Part shown: piece by piece, positions 26,437 to 40,276 of the stretch
How the letters are laid out: every line of letters starts with the position of its first letter
Position numbering within the stretch: position 1 is the stretch's first letter
From: DT-68 sp965263245
GTDB lineage: Bacteria > Bacillota_I > Bacilli_A > Mycoplasmatales > Metamycoplasmataceae
NCBI GenBank assembly: GCA_965263245.1
Contig: CBDHHR010000537.1
Span: 42,738 to 106,737 of the forward strand
DNA: 64,000 nt
Reading direction: 5' to 3'
Position numbers and translations under genes: made by a program
Notes under the pieces: model-generated
What the model was told of the DNA's origin: nothing
The model's database searches: none
What the model saw: the letters and a program-made list of their open reading frames with translations, nothing else

Positions 26437-27415
26437 TACATCCATCCGTCGACTTAGTGTCCTAGCACATCCATCCGTCGACGACTTAGTGCCCTAGCAC
26501 ATCCATCCGTCAACGACTTAGTGCCCTAGCACATCCATCCGTCAACGACTTAGTGCCCTAGCACATCCATCCGTCGACGACTTAGTGCCCTTGCACATCC
26601 ATCCGTCAACGACTTAGTGCCCTAGCACATCCATCCGTCAACGACTTAGTGCCCTAGCACATCCATCCGTCGACGACTTAGTGCCCTTGCACATCCATCC
26701 GTCAACGACTTAGTGCCCTAGCACATCCATCCGTCAACGACTTAGTGTCCTAGCACATCCATCCGTCAACGACTTAGTGCCCTAGCACATCCATCCGTCG
26801 ACGACTTAGTGCCCTTGCACATCCATCCGTCAACGACTTAGTGCCCTAGCACATCCATCCGTCAACGACTTAGTGCCCTAGCACATCCATCCGTCGACGA
26901 CTTAGTGCCCTTGCACATCCATCCGTCAACGACTTAGTGCCCTAGCACATCCATCCGTCAACGACTTAGTGCCATAGCACATCCATCCGTCAACGACTTA
27001 GTGCCCTAGCACATCCATCCGTCAACGACTTAGTGCCCTAGCACATCCATCCGTCGACGACTTAGTGCCCTTGCACATCCATCCGTCAACGACTTAGTGC
27101 CCTAGCACATCCATCCGTCAACGACTTAGTGTCCTAGCACATCCATCCGTCGACTTAGTGTCCTAGCACATCCATCCGTCAACGACTTAGTGCCCTAGCA
27201 CATCCATCCGTCGACTTAGTGTCCTAGCACATCCATCCGTCAACGACTTAGTGCCCTAGCACATCCATCCGTCGACTTAGTGTCCTAGCACATCCATCCG
27301 TCGACGACTTAGTGCCCTAGCACATCCATCCGTCAACGACTTAGTGCCCTAGCACATCCATCCGTCAACGACTTAGTGCCCTAGCACATCCATCCGTCGA
27401 CGACTTAGTGCCCTT
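26437..27415 (+). repeat. S2a block, C4
   Basis: TAGTAC at 26437, GCCATAG at 26974, TTGC at 27415, and the +250 TTGC at 27665. Confidence 0.95.
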
Positions 27416-28483
27416 GCACATCCATCCGTCAACGACTTAGTGCCCTAGCACATCCATCCGTCGACTTAGTGTCCTAGCACATCCATCCGTCAACGACTTA
27501 GTGCCCTAGCACATCCATCCGTCGACTTAGTGTCCTAGCACATCCATCCGTCGACGACTTAGTGCCCTAGCACATCCATCCGTCAACGACTTAGTGCCCT
27601 AGCACATCCATCCGTCAACGACTTAGTGCCCTAGCACATCCATCCGTCGACGACTTAGTGCCCTTGCACATCCATCCGTCAACGACTTAGTGCCCTAGCA
27701 CATCCATCCGTCGACTTAGTGTCCTAGCACATCCATCCGTCAACGACTTAGTGCCCTAGCACATCCATCCGTCGACTTAGTGCCCTAGCACATCCATCCG
27801 TCAACGACTTAGTGCCCTAGCACATCCATCCGTCGACTTAGTGCCCTAGCACATCCATCCGTCGACTTAGTGCCCTAGCACATCCATCCGTCGACTTAGT
27901 GCCCTAGCACATCCATCCGTCAACGACTTAGTGCCCTAGCACATCCATCCGTCGACTTAGTGCCCTAGCACATCCATCCGTCAACGACTTAGTGCCCTAG
28001 CACATCCATCCGTCGACTTAGTGCCCTAGCACATCCATCCGTCAACGACTTAGTGTCCTAGCACATCCATCCGTCGACGACTTAGTGCCCTAGCACATCC
28101 ATCCGTCAACGACTTAGTGCCCTAGCACATCCATCCGTCGACGACTTAGTGCCCTAGCACATCCATCCGTCGACTTAGTGCCCTAGCACATCCATCCGTC
28201 AACGACTTAGTGCCCTAGCACATCCATCCGTCGACGACTTAGTGCCCTAGCACATCCATCCGTCAACGACTTAGTGCCCTAGCACATCCATCCGTCGACG
28301 ACTTAGTGCCCTAGCACATCCATCCGTCAACGACTTAGTGCCCTAGCACATCCATCCGTCAACGACTTAGTGCCCTAGCACATCCATCCGTCGACGACTT
28401 AGTGCCCTAGCACATCCATCCGTCGACGACTTAGTGCCCTAGCACATCCATCCGTCGACTTAGTGCCCTAGCACATCCATCCG

Positions 28484-28500
28484 TCGACTTACGACTTAGT
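28484..28500 (+). repeat. ACGACTT duplication
   Basis: GTCGACTTACGACTTAG: a 7 bp internal duplication. The same insertion is seen at 50301 in another copy. Confidence 0.9.
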
Positions 28501-28574
28501 GCCCTAGCACATCCATCCGTCGACTTAGTGCCCTAGCACATCCATCCGTCAACGACTTAGTGCCCTAGCACATC

Positions 28575-28595
28575 CATCCGTCATCCACGACTTAG
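28575..28595 (+). repeat. Chimeric unit boundary
   Basis: CCGTCATCCACGACTTAG: an extra CATCCA-like piece sits between the end of one unit and the start of the next. Confidence 0.88.
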
Positions 28596-29349
28596 TGCCC
28601 TAGCACATCCATCCGTCGACGACTTAGTGCCCTAGCACATCCATCCGTCGACGACTTAGTGCCCTAGCACATCCATCCGTCGACGACTTAGTGCCCTAGC
28701 ACATCCATCCGTCAACGACTTAGTGCCCTAGCACATCCATCCGTCAACGACTTAGTGCCCTAGCACATCCATCCGTCGACGACTTAGTGCCCTAGCACAT
28801 CCATCCATCAACGACTTAGTGCCCTAGCACATCCATCCGTCAACGACTTAGTGCCCTAGCACATCCATCCGTCGACGACTTAGTGCCCTAGCACATCCAT
28901 CCGTCGACGACTTAGTGCCCTAGCACATCCATCCGTCGACTTAGTGCCCTAGCACATCCATCCGTCGACGACTTAGTGCCCTAGCACATCCATCCGTCGA
29001 CTTAGTGCCCTAGCACATCCATCCGTCAACGACTTAGTGCCCTAGCACATCCATCCGTCGACTTAGTGCCCTAGCACATCCATCCGTCGACGACTTAGTG
29101 TCCTAGCACATCCATCCGTCGACTTAGTGCCCTAGCACATCCATCCGTCGACGACTTAGTGTCCTAGCACATCCATCCGTCAACGACTTAGTGTCCTAGC
29201 ACATCCATCCGTCAACGACTTAGTGTCCTAGCACATCCATCCGTCGACGACTTAGTGTCCTAGCACATCCATCCGTCAACGACTTAGTGTCCTAGCACAT
29301 CCATCCGTCGACGACTTAGTGTCCTAGCACATCCATCCGTCAACGACTT

Positions 29350-29392
29350 AGTGCCCTCCATCCAGCGACTTAGTGTCCTAGCACATCCGTCA
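29350..29392 (+). repeat. Complex scrambled unit pair
   Basis: GCCCTCCATCCAGCGACTT, then GCACATCCGTC: three separate losses (AGCACAT, part of GTC, ATCC) within two units. Confidence 0.9.
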
Positions 29393-29875
29393 ACGACTTA
29401 GTGTCCTAGCACATCCATCCGTCAACGACTTAGTGCCCTAGCACATCCATCCGTCAACGACTTAGTGTCCTAGCACATCCATCCGTCAACGACTTAGTGT
29501 CCTAGCACATCCATCCGTCGACGACTTAGTGTCCTAGCACATCCATCCGTCAACGACTTAGTGTCCTAGCACATCCATCCGTCGACTTAGTGCCCTAGCA
29601 CATCCATCCGTCAACGACTTAGTGTCCTAGCACATCCATCCGTCAACGACTTAGTGTCCTAGCACATCCATCCGTCGACGACTTAGTGTCCTAGCACATC
29701 CATCCGTCGACGACTTAGTGCCCTAGCACATCCATCCGTCAACGACTTAGTGCCCTAGCACATCCATCCGTCAACGACTTAGTGCCCTAGCACATCCATC
29801 CGTCGACGACTTAGTGCCCTAGCACATCCATCCGTCAACGACTTAGTGCCCTAGCACATCCATCCGTCAACGACT

Positions 29876-29900
29876 TAGTTCCCGACTTAGTGTGCCCTAG
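29876..29900 (+). repeat. Fused unit fragments
   Basis: CTTAGTTCCCGACTTAG, then GTGTGCCC: a unit loses everything from CTAG to CCGT, and the next gains TG. Confidence 0.9.
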
Positions 29901-29952
29901 CACATCCATCCGTCAACGACTTAGTGCCCTAGCACATCCATCCGTCGACTTA

Positions 29953-29970
29953 GTGCCCTCGACTTAGTGT
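29953..29970 (+). repeat. 16 bp deletion junction
   Basis: GCCCT is joined to CGACTTAG at 29959-29960; the second half of one unit is missing. Confidence 0.9.
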
Positions 29971-30065
29971 CCTAGCACATCCATCCGTCAACGACTTAGT
30001 GCCCTAGCACATCCATCCGTCAATGACTTAGTGCCCTAGCACATCCATCCGTCGACTTAGTGCCC

Positions 30066-30096
30066 TAGCACACATCCAGTGCCCGTCATCCGTCGA
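30066..30096 (+). repeat. Complex scrambled unit
   Basis: AGCACACATCCAGTGCCC followed by GTCATCCGTCG: pieces of at least three units in altered order, about 50 bp into the tail that follows V of C4. Confidence 0.9.
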
Positions 30097-30704
30097 CTTA
30101 GTGCCCTAGCACATCCATCCGTCGACTTAGTGCCCTAGCACATCCATCCGTCGACGACTTAGTGCCCTAGCACATCCATCCGTCGACTTAGTGCCCTAGC
30201 ACATCCATCCGTCGACTTAGTGCCCTAGCACATCCATCCGTCGACTTAGTGCCCTAGCACATCCATCCGTCGACTTAGTGCCCTAGCACATCCATCCGTC
30301 GACGACTTAGTGCCCTAGCACATCCATCCGTCGACGACTTAGTGCCCTAGCACATCCATCCGTCGACGACTTAGTGCCCTAGCACATCCATCCGTCAACG
30401 ACTTAGTGCCCTAGCACATCCATCCGTCAACGACTTAGTGCCCTAGCACATCCATCCGTCGACGACTTAGTGCCCTAGCACATCCATCCATCAACGACTT
30501 AGTGCCCTAGCACATCCATCCGTCGACTTAGTGCCCTAGCACATCCATCCGTCGACGACTTAGTGTCCTAGCACATCCATCCGTCGACGACTTAGTGCCC
30601 TAGCACATCCATCCGTCGACGACTTAGTGCCCTAGCACATCCATCCGTCAACGACTTAGTGCCCTAGCACATCCATCCGTCGACTTAGTGCCCTAGCACA
30701 TCCA

Positions 30705-30716
30705 TCCGTCACGACT
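30705..30716 (+). repeat. 1 bp deletion (GTCACGACTT)
   Basis: One base is missing from the CGACGAC/CAACGAC start of a unit in the C4 tail. Confidence 0.9.
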
Positions 30717-31128
30717 TAGTGTCCTAGCACATCCATCCGTCGACTTAGTGCCCTAGCACATCCATCCGTCGACTTAGTGCCCTAGCACATCCATCCGTCG
30801 ACTTAGTGCCCTAGCACATCCATCCGTCGACGACTTAGTGCCCTAGCACATCCATCCGTCGACGACTTAGTGCCCTAGCACATCCATCCGTCAACGACTT
30901 AGTGCCCTAGCACATCCATCCGTCGACTTAGTGCCCTAGCACATCCATCCGTCGACGACTTAGTGCCCTAGCACATCCATCCGTCGACGACTTAGTGCCC
31001 TAGCACATCCATCCGTCAACGACTTAGTGCCCTAGCACATCCATCCGTCGACTTAGTGCCCTAGCACATCCATCCGTCGACGACTTAGTGCCCTAGCACA
31101 TCCATCCGTCAACGACTTAGTGCCCTAG

Positions 31129-32107
31129 TACATCCATCCGTCGACTTAGTGTCCTAGCACATCCATCCGTCGACGACTTAGTGCCCTAGCACATCCATCC
31201 GTCAACGACTTAGTGCCCTAGCACATCCATCCGTCAACGACTTAGTGCCCTAGCACATCCATCCGTCGACGACTTAGTGCCCTTGCACATCCATCCGTCA
31301 ACGACTTAGTGCCCTAGCACATCCATCCGTCAACGACTTAGTGCCCTAGCACATCCATCCGTCGACGACTTAGTGCCCTTGCACATCCATCCGTCAACGA
31401 CTTAGTGCCCTAGCACATCCATCCGTCAACGACTTAGTGTCCTAGCACATCCATCCGTCAACGACTTAGTGCCCTAGCACATCCATCCGTCGACGACTTA
31501 GTGCCCTTGCACATCCATCCGTCAACGACTTAGTGCCCTAGCACATCCATCCGTCAACGACTTAGTGCCCTAGCACATCCATCCGTCGACGACTTAGTGC
31601 CCTTGCACATCCATCCGTCAACGACTTAGTGCCCTAGCACATCCATCCGTCAACGACTTAGTGCCATAGCACATCCATCCGTCAACGACTTAGTGCCCTA
31701 GCACATCCATCCGTCAACGACTTAGTGCCCTAGCACATCCATCCGTCGACGACTTAGTGCCCTTGCACATCCATCCGTCAACGACTTAGTGCCCTAGCAC
31801 ATCCATCCGTCAACGACTTAGTGTCCTAGCACATCCATCCGTCGACTTAGTGTCCTAGCACATCCATCCGTCAACGACTTAGTGCCCTAGCACATCCATC
31901 CGTCGACTTAGTGTCCTAGCACATCCATCCGTCAACGACTTAGTGCCCTAGCACATCCATCCGTCGACTTAGTGTCCTAGCACATCCATCCGTCGACGAC
32001 TTAGTGCCCTAGCACATCCATCCGTCAACGACTTAGTGCCCTAGCACATCCATCCGTCAACGACTTAGTGCCCTAGCACATCCATCCGTCGACGACTTAG
32101 TGCCCTT
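31129..32107 (+). repeat. S2b block, C4
   Basis: TAGTAC at 31129, GCCATAG at 31666, TTGC at 32107 and 32357. Spacing is normal although the 2.6 kb upstream is heavily disrupted. Confidence 0.95.
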
Positions 32108-33273
32108 GCACATCCATCCGTCAACGACTTAGTGCCCTAGCACATCCATCCGTCGACTTAGTGTCCTAGCACATCCATCCGTCAACGACTTAGTGCCCTA
32201 GCACATCCATCCGTCGACTTAGTGTCCTAGCACATCCATCCGTCGACGACTTAGTGCCCTAGCACATCCATCCGTCAACGACTTAGTGCCCTAGCACATC
32301 CATCCGTCAACGACTTAGTGCCCTAGCACATCCATCCGTCGACGACTTAGTGCCCTTGCACATCCATCCGTCAACGACTTAGTGCCCTAGCACATCCATC
32401 CGTCGACTTAGTGTCCTAGCACATCCATCCGTCAACGACTTAGTGCCCTAGCACATCCATCCGTCGACTTAGTGCCCTAGCACATCCATCCGTCAACGAC
32501 TTAGTGCCCTAGCACATCCATCCGTCGACTTAGTGCCCTAGCACATCCATCCGTCGACTTAGTGCCCTAGCACATCCATCCGTCGACTTAGTGCCCTAGC
32601 ACATCCATCCGTCGACGACTTAGTGTCCTAGCACATCCATCCGTCGACGACTTAGTGCCCTAGCACATCCATCCGTCGACTTAGTGCCCTAGCACATCCA
32701 TCCGTCGACTTAGTGCCCTAGCACATCCATCCGTCGACGACTTAGTGCCCTAGCACATCCATCCGTCGACTTAGTGCCCTAGCACATCCATCCGTCAACG
32801 ACTTAGTGCCCTAGCACATCCATCCGTCGACGACTTAGTGCCCTAGCACATCCATCCGTCGACGACTTAGTGCCCTAGCACATCCATCCGTCAACGACTT
32901 AGTGCCCTAGCACATCCACCCGTCAACGACTTAGTGCCCTAGCACATCCATCCGTCGACGACTTAGTGCCCTAGCACATCCATCCGTCAACGACTTAGTG
33001 CCCTAGCACATCCATCCGTCAACGACTTAGTGCCCTAGCACATCCATCCGTCAACGACTTAGTGCCCTAGCACATCCATCCGTCAACGACTTAGTGCCCT
33101 AGCACATCCATCCGTCGACGACTTAGTGCCCTAGCACATCCATCCGTCGACGACTTAGTGCCCTAGCACATCCATCCGTCGACGACTTAGTGCCCTAGCA
33201 CATCCATCCGTCGACGACTTAGTGCCCTAGCACATCCATCCGTCAACGACTTAGTGCCCTAGCACATCCATCC

Positions 33274-33955
33274 ATCAACGACTTAGTGCCCTAGCACATC
33301 CATCCATCAACGACTTAGTGCCCTAGCACATCCATCCGTCAACGACTTAGTGCCCTAGCACATCCATCCGTCGACGACTTAGTGCCCTAGCACATCCATC
33401 CGTCAACGACTTAGTGCCCTAGCACATCCATCCATCAACGACTTAGTGCCCTAGCACATCCATCCATCAACGACTTAGTGCCCTAGCACATCCATCCGTC
33501 AACGACTTAGTGCCCTAGCACATCCATCCGTCAACGACTTAGTGCCCTAGCACATCCATCCGTCAACGACTTAGTGCCCTAGCACATCCATCCATCAACG
33601 ACTTAGTGCCCTAGCACATCCACCCGTCGACGACTTAGTGCCCTAGCACATCCATCCGTCGACGACTTAGTGCCCTAGCACATCCATCCGTCAATGACGT
33701 AGTGCCCTAGCACATCCATCCGTCGACGACTTAGTGCCCTTGCACATCCATCCGTCAACGACTTAGTGCCCTAGCACATCCATCCGTCAATGACGTAGTG
33801 CCCTAGCACATCCATCCGTCGACGACTTAGTGCCCTAGCACATCCATCCATCAACGACTTAGTGCCCTAGCACATCCACCCGTCGACGACTTAGTGCCCT
33901 AGCACATCCATTCGTCGACGACTTAGTGCCCTAGCACATCCATCCGTCAATGACG
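33274..33955 (+). repeat. S1 signature block, C5
   Basis: Offset +8,149 from C4. CAATGACG T at 33695 and 33951. It carries an extra C29T (ATTCG) at 33912, matched only in C6 (42081). Confidence 0.95.
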
Positions 33956-34585
33956 TAGTGCCCTAGCACATCCATCCGTCGACTTAGTGCCCTAGCACAT
34001 CCATCCGTCGACGACTTAGTGTCCTAGCACATCCATCCGTCGACGACTTAGTGCCCTAGCACATCCATCCGTCGACGACTTAGTGCCCTAGCACATCCAT
34101 CCGTCAACGACTTAGTGCCCTAGCACATCCATTCGTCGACTTAGTGCCCTAGCACATCCATCCGTCGACGACTTAGTGTCCTAGCACATCCATCCGTCGA
34201 CTTAGTGCCCTAGCACATCCATCCGTCGACTTAGTGCCCTAGCACATCCATCCGTCGACTTAGTGCCCTAGCACATCCATCCGTCGACGACTTAGTGCCC
34301 TAGCACATCCATCCGTCGACGACTTAGTGCCCTAGCACATCCATCCGTCAACGACTTAGTGCCCTAGCACATCCATCCGTCGACTTAGTGCCCTAGCACA
34401 TCCATCCGTCGACGACTTAGTGCCCTAGCACATCCATCCGTCGACGACTTAGTGCCCTAGCACATCCATCCGTCAACGACTTAGTGCCCTAGCACATCCA
34501 TCCGTCGACTTAGTGCCCTAGCACATCCATCCGTCGAAGACTTAGTGCCCTAGCACATCCATCCGTCAACGACTTAGTGTCCTAG

Positions 34586-35564
34586 TACATCCATCCGTCG
34601 ACTTAGTGTCCTAGCACATCCATCCGTCGACGACTTAGTGCCCTAGCACATCCATCCGTCAACGACTTAGTGCCCTAGCACATCCATCCGTCAACGACTT
34701 AGTGCCCTAGCACATCCATCCGTCGACGACTTAGTGCCCTTGCACATCCATCCGTCAACGACTTAGTGCCCTAGCACATCCATCCGTCAACGACTTAGTG
34801 CCCTAGCACATCCATCCGTCGACGACTTAGTGCCCTTGCACATCCATCCGTCAACGACTTAGTGCCCTAGCACATCCATCCGTCAACGACTTAGTGTCCT
34901 AGCACATCCATCCGTCAACGACTTAGTGCCCTAGCACATCCATCCGTCGACGACTTAGTGCCCTTGCACATCCATCCGTCAACGACTTAGTGCCCTAGCA
35001 CATCCATCCGTCAACGACTTAGTGCCCTAGCACATCCATCCGTCGACGACTTAGTGCCCTTGCACATCCATCCGTCAACGACTTAGTGCCCTAGCACATC
35101 CATCCGTCAACGACTTAGTGCCATAGCACATCCATCCGTCAACGACTTAGTGCCCTAGCACATCCATCCGTCAACGACTTAGTGCCCTAGCACATCCATC
35201 CGTCGACGACTTAGTGCCCTTGCACATCCATCCGTCAACGACTTAGTGCCCTAGCACATCCATCCGTCAACGACTTAGTGTCCTAGCACATCCATCCGTC
35301 GACTTAGTGTCCTAGCACATCCATCCGTCAACGACTTAGTGCCCTAGCACATCCATCCGTCGACTTAGTGTCCTAGCACATCCATCCGTCAACGACTTAG
35401 TGCCCTAGCACATCCATCCGTCGACTTAGTGTCCTAGCACATCCATCCGTCGACGACTTAGTGCCCTAGCACATCCATCCGTCAACGATTTAGTGCCCTA
35501 GCACATCCATCCGTCAACGACTTAGTGCCCTAGCACATCCATCCGTCGACGACTTAGTGCCCTT
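34586..35564 (+). repeat. S2a block, C5
   Basis: TAGTAC at 34586 in a unit that also has GTGTCC (T at 34580), a double variant shared only with C6 S2a. GCCATAG at 35123, TTGC at 35564 and 35814. Private C-to-T change at 35489. Confidence 0.95.
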
Positions 35565-35814
35565 GCACATCCATCCGTCAACGACTTAGTGCCCTAGCAC
35601 ATCCATCCGTCGACTTAGTGTCCTAGCACATCCATCCGTCAACGACTTAGTGCCCTAGCACATCCATCCGTCGACTTAGTGTCCTAGCACATCCATCCGT
35701 CGACGACTTAGTGCCCTAGCACATCCATCCGTCAACGACTTAGTGCCCTAGCACAGCCATCCGTCAACGACTTAGTGCCCTAGCACATCCATCCGTCGAC
35801 GACTTAGTGCCCTT

Positions 35815-38174
35815 GCACATCCATCCGTCAACGACTTAGTGCCCTAGCACATCCATCCGTCGACTTAGTGTCCTAGCACATCCATCCGTCAACGACTTAG
35901 TGCCCTAGCACATCCATCCGTCGACTTAGTGCCCTAGCACATCCATCCGTCAACGACTTAGTGCCCTAGCACATCCATCCGTCGACTTAGTGCCCTAGCA
36001 CATCCATCCGTCGACTTAGTGCCCTAGCACATCCATCCGTCGACTTAGTGCCCTAGCACATCCATCCGTCAACGACTTAGTGCCCTAGCACATCCATCCG
36101 TCGACTTAGTGCCCTAGCACATCCATCCGTCAACGACTTAGTGCCCTAGCACATCCATCCGTCGACTTAGTGCCCTAGCACATCCATCCGTCGACTTAGT
36201 GTCCTAGCACATCCATCCGTCGACGACTTAGTGCCCTAGCACATCCATCCGTCAACGACTTAGTGCCCTAGCACATCCATCCGTCGACGACTTAGTGCCC
36301 TAGCACATCCATCCGTCGACGACTTAGTGCCCTAGCACATCCATCCGTCAACGACTTAGTGCCCTAGCACATCCATCCGTCGACTTAGTGCCCTAGCACA
36401 TCCATCCGTCAACGACTTAGTGCCCTAGCACATCCATCCGTCAACGACTTAGTGCCCTAGCACATCCATCCGTCGACGACTTAGTGCCCTAGCACATCCA
36501 TCCGTCAACGACTTAGTGCCCTAGCACATCCATCCGTCAACGACTTAGTGCCCTAGCACATCCATCCGTCGACGACTTAGTGCCCTAGCACATCCATCCG
36601 TCGACGACTTAGTGCCCTAGCACATCCATCCGTCGACTTAGTGCCCTAGCACATCCATCCGTCGACGACTTAGTGCCCTAGCACATCCATCCGTCGACTT
36701 AGTGCCCTAGCACATCCATCCGTCGACTTAGTGCCCTAGCACATCCATCCGTCGACTTAGTGCCCTAGCACATCCATCCGTCGACTTAGTGCCCTAGCAC
36801 ATCCATCCGTCGACGACTTAGTGCCCTAGCACATCCATCCGTCGACGACTTAGTGCCCTAGCACATCCATCCGTCGACGACTTAGTGCCCTAGCACATCC
36901 ATCCGTCAACGACTTAGTGCCCTAGCACATCCATCCGTCAACGACTTAGTGCCCTAGCACATCCATCCGTCGACGACTTAGTGCCCTAGCACATCCATCC
37001 GTCAACGACTTAGTGCCCTAGCACATCCATCCGTCGACTTAGTGCCCTAGCACATCCATCCGTCGACGACTTAGTGCCCTAGCACATCCATCCGTCGACG
37101 ACTTAGTGCCCTAGCACATCCATCCGTCAACGACTTAGTGCCCTAGCACATCCATCCGTCGACGACTTAGTGCCCTAGCACATCCATCCGTCGACTTAGT
37201 GCCCTAGCACATCCATCCGTCAACGACTTAGTGCCCTAGCACATCCATCCGTCGACTTAGTGCCCTAGCACATCCATCCGTCGACGACTTAGTGCCCTAG
37301 CACATCCATCCGTCGACGACTTAGTGTCCTAGCACATCCATCCGTCAACGACTTAGTGCCCTAGCACATCCATCCGTCGACGACTTAGTGCCCTAGCACA
37401 TCCATCCGTCAACGACTTAGTGTCCTAGCACATCCATCCGTCAACGACTTAGTGCCCTAGCACATCCATCCGTCGACGACTTAGTGCCCTAGCACATCCA
37501 TCCGTCAACGACTTAGTGCCCTAGCACATCCATCCGTCGACGACTTAGTGCCCTAGCACATCCATCCGTCAACGACTTAGTGCCCTAGCACATCCATCCG
37601 TCAACGACTTAGTGTCCTAGCACATCCATCCGTCAACGACTTAGTGCCCTAGCACATCCATCCGTCAACGACTTAGTGCCCTAGCACATCCATCCGTCAA
37701 CGACTTAGTGCCCTAGCACATCCATCCGTCGACGACTTAGTGCCCTAGCACATCCATCCGTCAACGACTTAGTGCCCTAGCACATCCATCCGTCGACGAC
37801 TTAGTGCCCTAGCACATCCATCCGTCAACGACTTAGTGTCCTAGCACATCCATCCGTCGACGACTTAGTGTCCTAGCACATCCATCCGTCGACGACTTAG
37901 TGTCCTAGCACATCCATCCGTCAACGACTTAGTGCCCTAGCACATCCATCCGTCAACGACTTAGTGCCCTAGCACATCCATCCGTCGACGACTTAGTGCC
38001 CTAGCACATCCATCCGTCAACGACTTAGTGCCCTAGCACATCCATCCGTCGACTTAGTGTCCTAGCACATCCATCCGTCAACGACTTAGTGCCCTAGCAC
38101 ATCCATCCGTCGACTTAGTGTCCTAGCACATCCATCCGTCAACGACTTAGTGCCCTAGCACATCCATCCGTCAA
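35815..38174 (+). repeat. V variable block, C5 (2,360 bp)
   Basis: Regular unit lengths throughout. GTGTCC units are spread over about 37325-38120. Confidence 0.9.
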
Positions 38175-39297
38175 TGACTTAGTGCCCTAGCACATCCATC
38201 CGTCGACTTAGTGCCCTAGCACATCCATCCGTCGATTTAGTGCCCTAGCACATCCATCCGTCGACTTAGTGCCCTAGCACATCCATCCGTCGACTTAGTG
38301 CCCTAGCACATCCATCCGTCGACGACTTAGTGTCCTAGCACATCCATCCGTCGACTTAGTGCCCTAGCACATCCATCCGTCGACTTAGTGCCCTAGCACA
38401 TCCATCCGTCGACTTAGTGCCCTAGCACATCCATCCGTCGACTTAGTGCCCTAGCACATCCATCCGTCGACGACTTAGTGCCATAGCACATCCATCCGTC
38501 GACGACTTAGTGCCCTAGCACATCCATCCGTCGACGACTTAGTGCCCTAGCACATCCATCCGTCAACGACTTAGTGCCCTAGCACATCCATCCGTCAACG
38601 ACTTAGTGCCCTAGCACATCCATCCGTCGACGACTTAGGGCCCTAGCACATCCATCCATCAACGACTTAGTGCCCTAGCACATCCATCCGTCGACTTAGT
38701 GCCCTAGCACATCCATCCGTCGACGACTTAGTGTCCTAGCACATCCATCCGTCGACGACTTAGTGCCCTAGCACATCCATCCGTCGACGACTTAGTGCCC
38801 TAGCACATCCATCCGTCAACGACTTAGTGCCCTAGCACATCCATCCGTCGACTTAGTGCCCTAGCACATCCATCCGTCGACGACTTAGTGTCCTAGCACA
38901 TCCATCCGTCGACTTAGTGCCCTAGCACATCCATCCGTCGACTTAGTGCCCTAGCACATCCATCCGTCGACTTAGTGCCCTAGCACATCCATCCGTCGAC
39001 GACTTAGTGCCCTAGCACATCCATCCGTCGACGACTTAGTGCCCTAGCACATCCATCCGTCAACGACTTAGTGCCCTAGCACATCCATCCGTCGACTTAG
39101 TGCCCTAGCACATCCATCCGTCGACGACTTAGTGCCCTAGCACATCCATCCGTCGACGACTTAGTGCCCTAGCACATCCATCCGTCAACGACTTAGTGCC
39201 CTAGCACATCCATCCGTCGACTTAGTGCCCTAGCACATCCATCCGTCGACGACTTAGTGCCCTAGCACATCCATCCGTCAACGACTTAGTGCCCTAG

Positions 39298-40276
39298 TAC
39301 ATCCATCCGTCGACTTAGTGTCCTAGCACATCCATCCGTCGACGACTTAGTGCCCTAGCACATCCATCCGTCAACGACTTAGTGCCCTAGCACATCCATC
39401 CTTCAACGACTTAGTGCCCTAGCACATCCATCCGTCGACGACTTAGTGCCCTTGCACATCCATCCGTCAACGACTTAGTGCCCTAGCACATCCATCCGTC
39501 AACGACTTAGTGCCCTAGCACATCCATCCGTCGACGACTTAGTGCCCTTGCACATCCATCCGTCAACGACTTAGTGCCCTAGCACATCCATCCGTCAACG
39601 ACTTAGTGTCCTAGCACATCCATCCGTCAACGACTTAGTGCCCTAGCACATCCATCCGTCGACGATTTAGTGCCCTTGCACATCCATCCGTCAACGACTT
39701 AGTGCCCTAGCACATCCATCCGTCAACGACTTAGTGCCCTAGCACATCCATCCGTCGACGACTTAGTGCCCTTGCACATCCATCCGTCAACGACTTAGTG
39801 CCCTAGCACATGCATCCGTCAACGACTTAGTGCCATAGCACATCCATCCGTCAACGACTTAGTGCCCTAGCACATCCATCCGTCAACGACTTAGTGCCCT
39901 AGCACATCCATCCGTCGACGACTTAGTGCCCTTGCACATCCATCCGTCAACGACTTAGTGCCCTAGCACATCCATCCGTCAACGACTTAGTGTCCTAGCA
40001 CATCCATCCGTCGACTTAGTGTCCTAGCACATCCATCCGTCAACGACTTAGTGCCCTAGCACATCCATCCGTCGACTTAGTGTCCTAGCACATCCATCCG
40101 TCAACGACTTAGTGCCCTAGCACATCCATCCGTCGACTTAGTGTCCTAGCACATCAATCCGTCGACGACTTAGTGCCCTAGCACATCCATCCGTCAACGA
40201 CTTAGTGCCCTAGCACATCCATCCGTCAACGACTTAGTGCCCTAGCACATCCATCCGTCGACGACTTAATGCCCTT
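39298..40276 (+). repeat. S2b block, C5
   Basis: TAGTAC at 39298, GCCATAG at 39835, TTGC at 40276 and 40526. It carries five private substitutions (39402 G>T, 39666 C>T, 39812 C>G, 40156 C>A, 40269 G>A), the most of any S2 copy. Confidence 0.95.

Larger units (their letters stand above)
27666..30023 (+). repeat. V variable block, C4 (2,358 bp), most disrupted
   Basis: It has a GTGTCC cluster at about 29098-29695 and at least five irregular junctions (28491, 28581, 29357-29390, 29880-29896, 29960). Fragments are always pieces of the same monomer, so the damage comes from exchange between repeats and not from insertion of foreign DNA. Confidence 0.9.
25125..33273 (+). repeat. Higher-order repeat copy C4 (8,149 bp)
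   Basis: Fourth complete copy. S1 25125-25806, S2a 26437-27415, V 27666-30023, S2b 31129-32107. Its S2b-to-next-S1 distance is 2,145 bp, the same as in C1, C3 and C5. Its V block and the next 700 bp contain the densest set of broken units in the window (28.49-30.71 kb), yet the total length stays within the normal range. Confidence 0.95.

Noticed and set aside
28484..30096. Mobile element insertion in the disrupted part of C4
   Set aside because: Every fragment there is a piece of the satellite monomer. No foreign sequence, terminal repeats or target-site duplication are visible.
38483..38483. Sixteenth S2 marker (GCCATAG)
   Set aside because: The C16A change at 38483 is in a CGACGAC unit without the surrounding TTGC and TAGTAC units, so it is an independent point change and not an S2 block.
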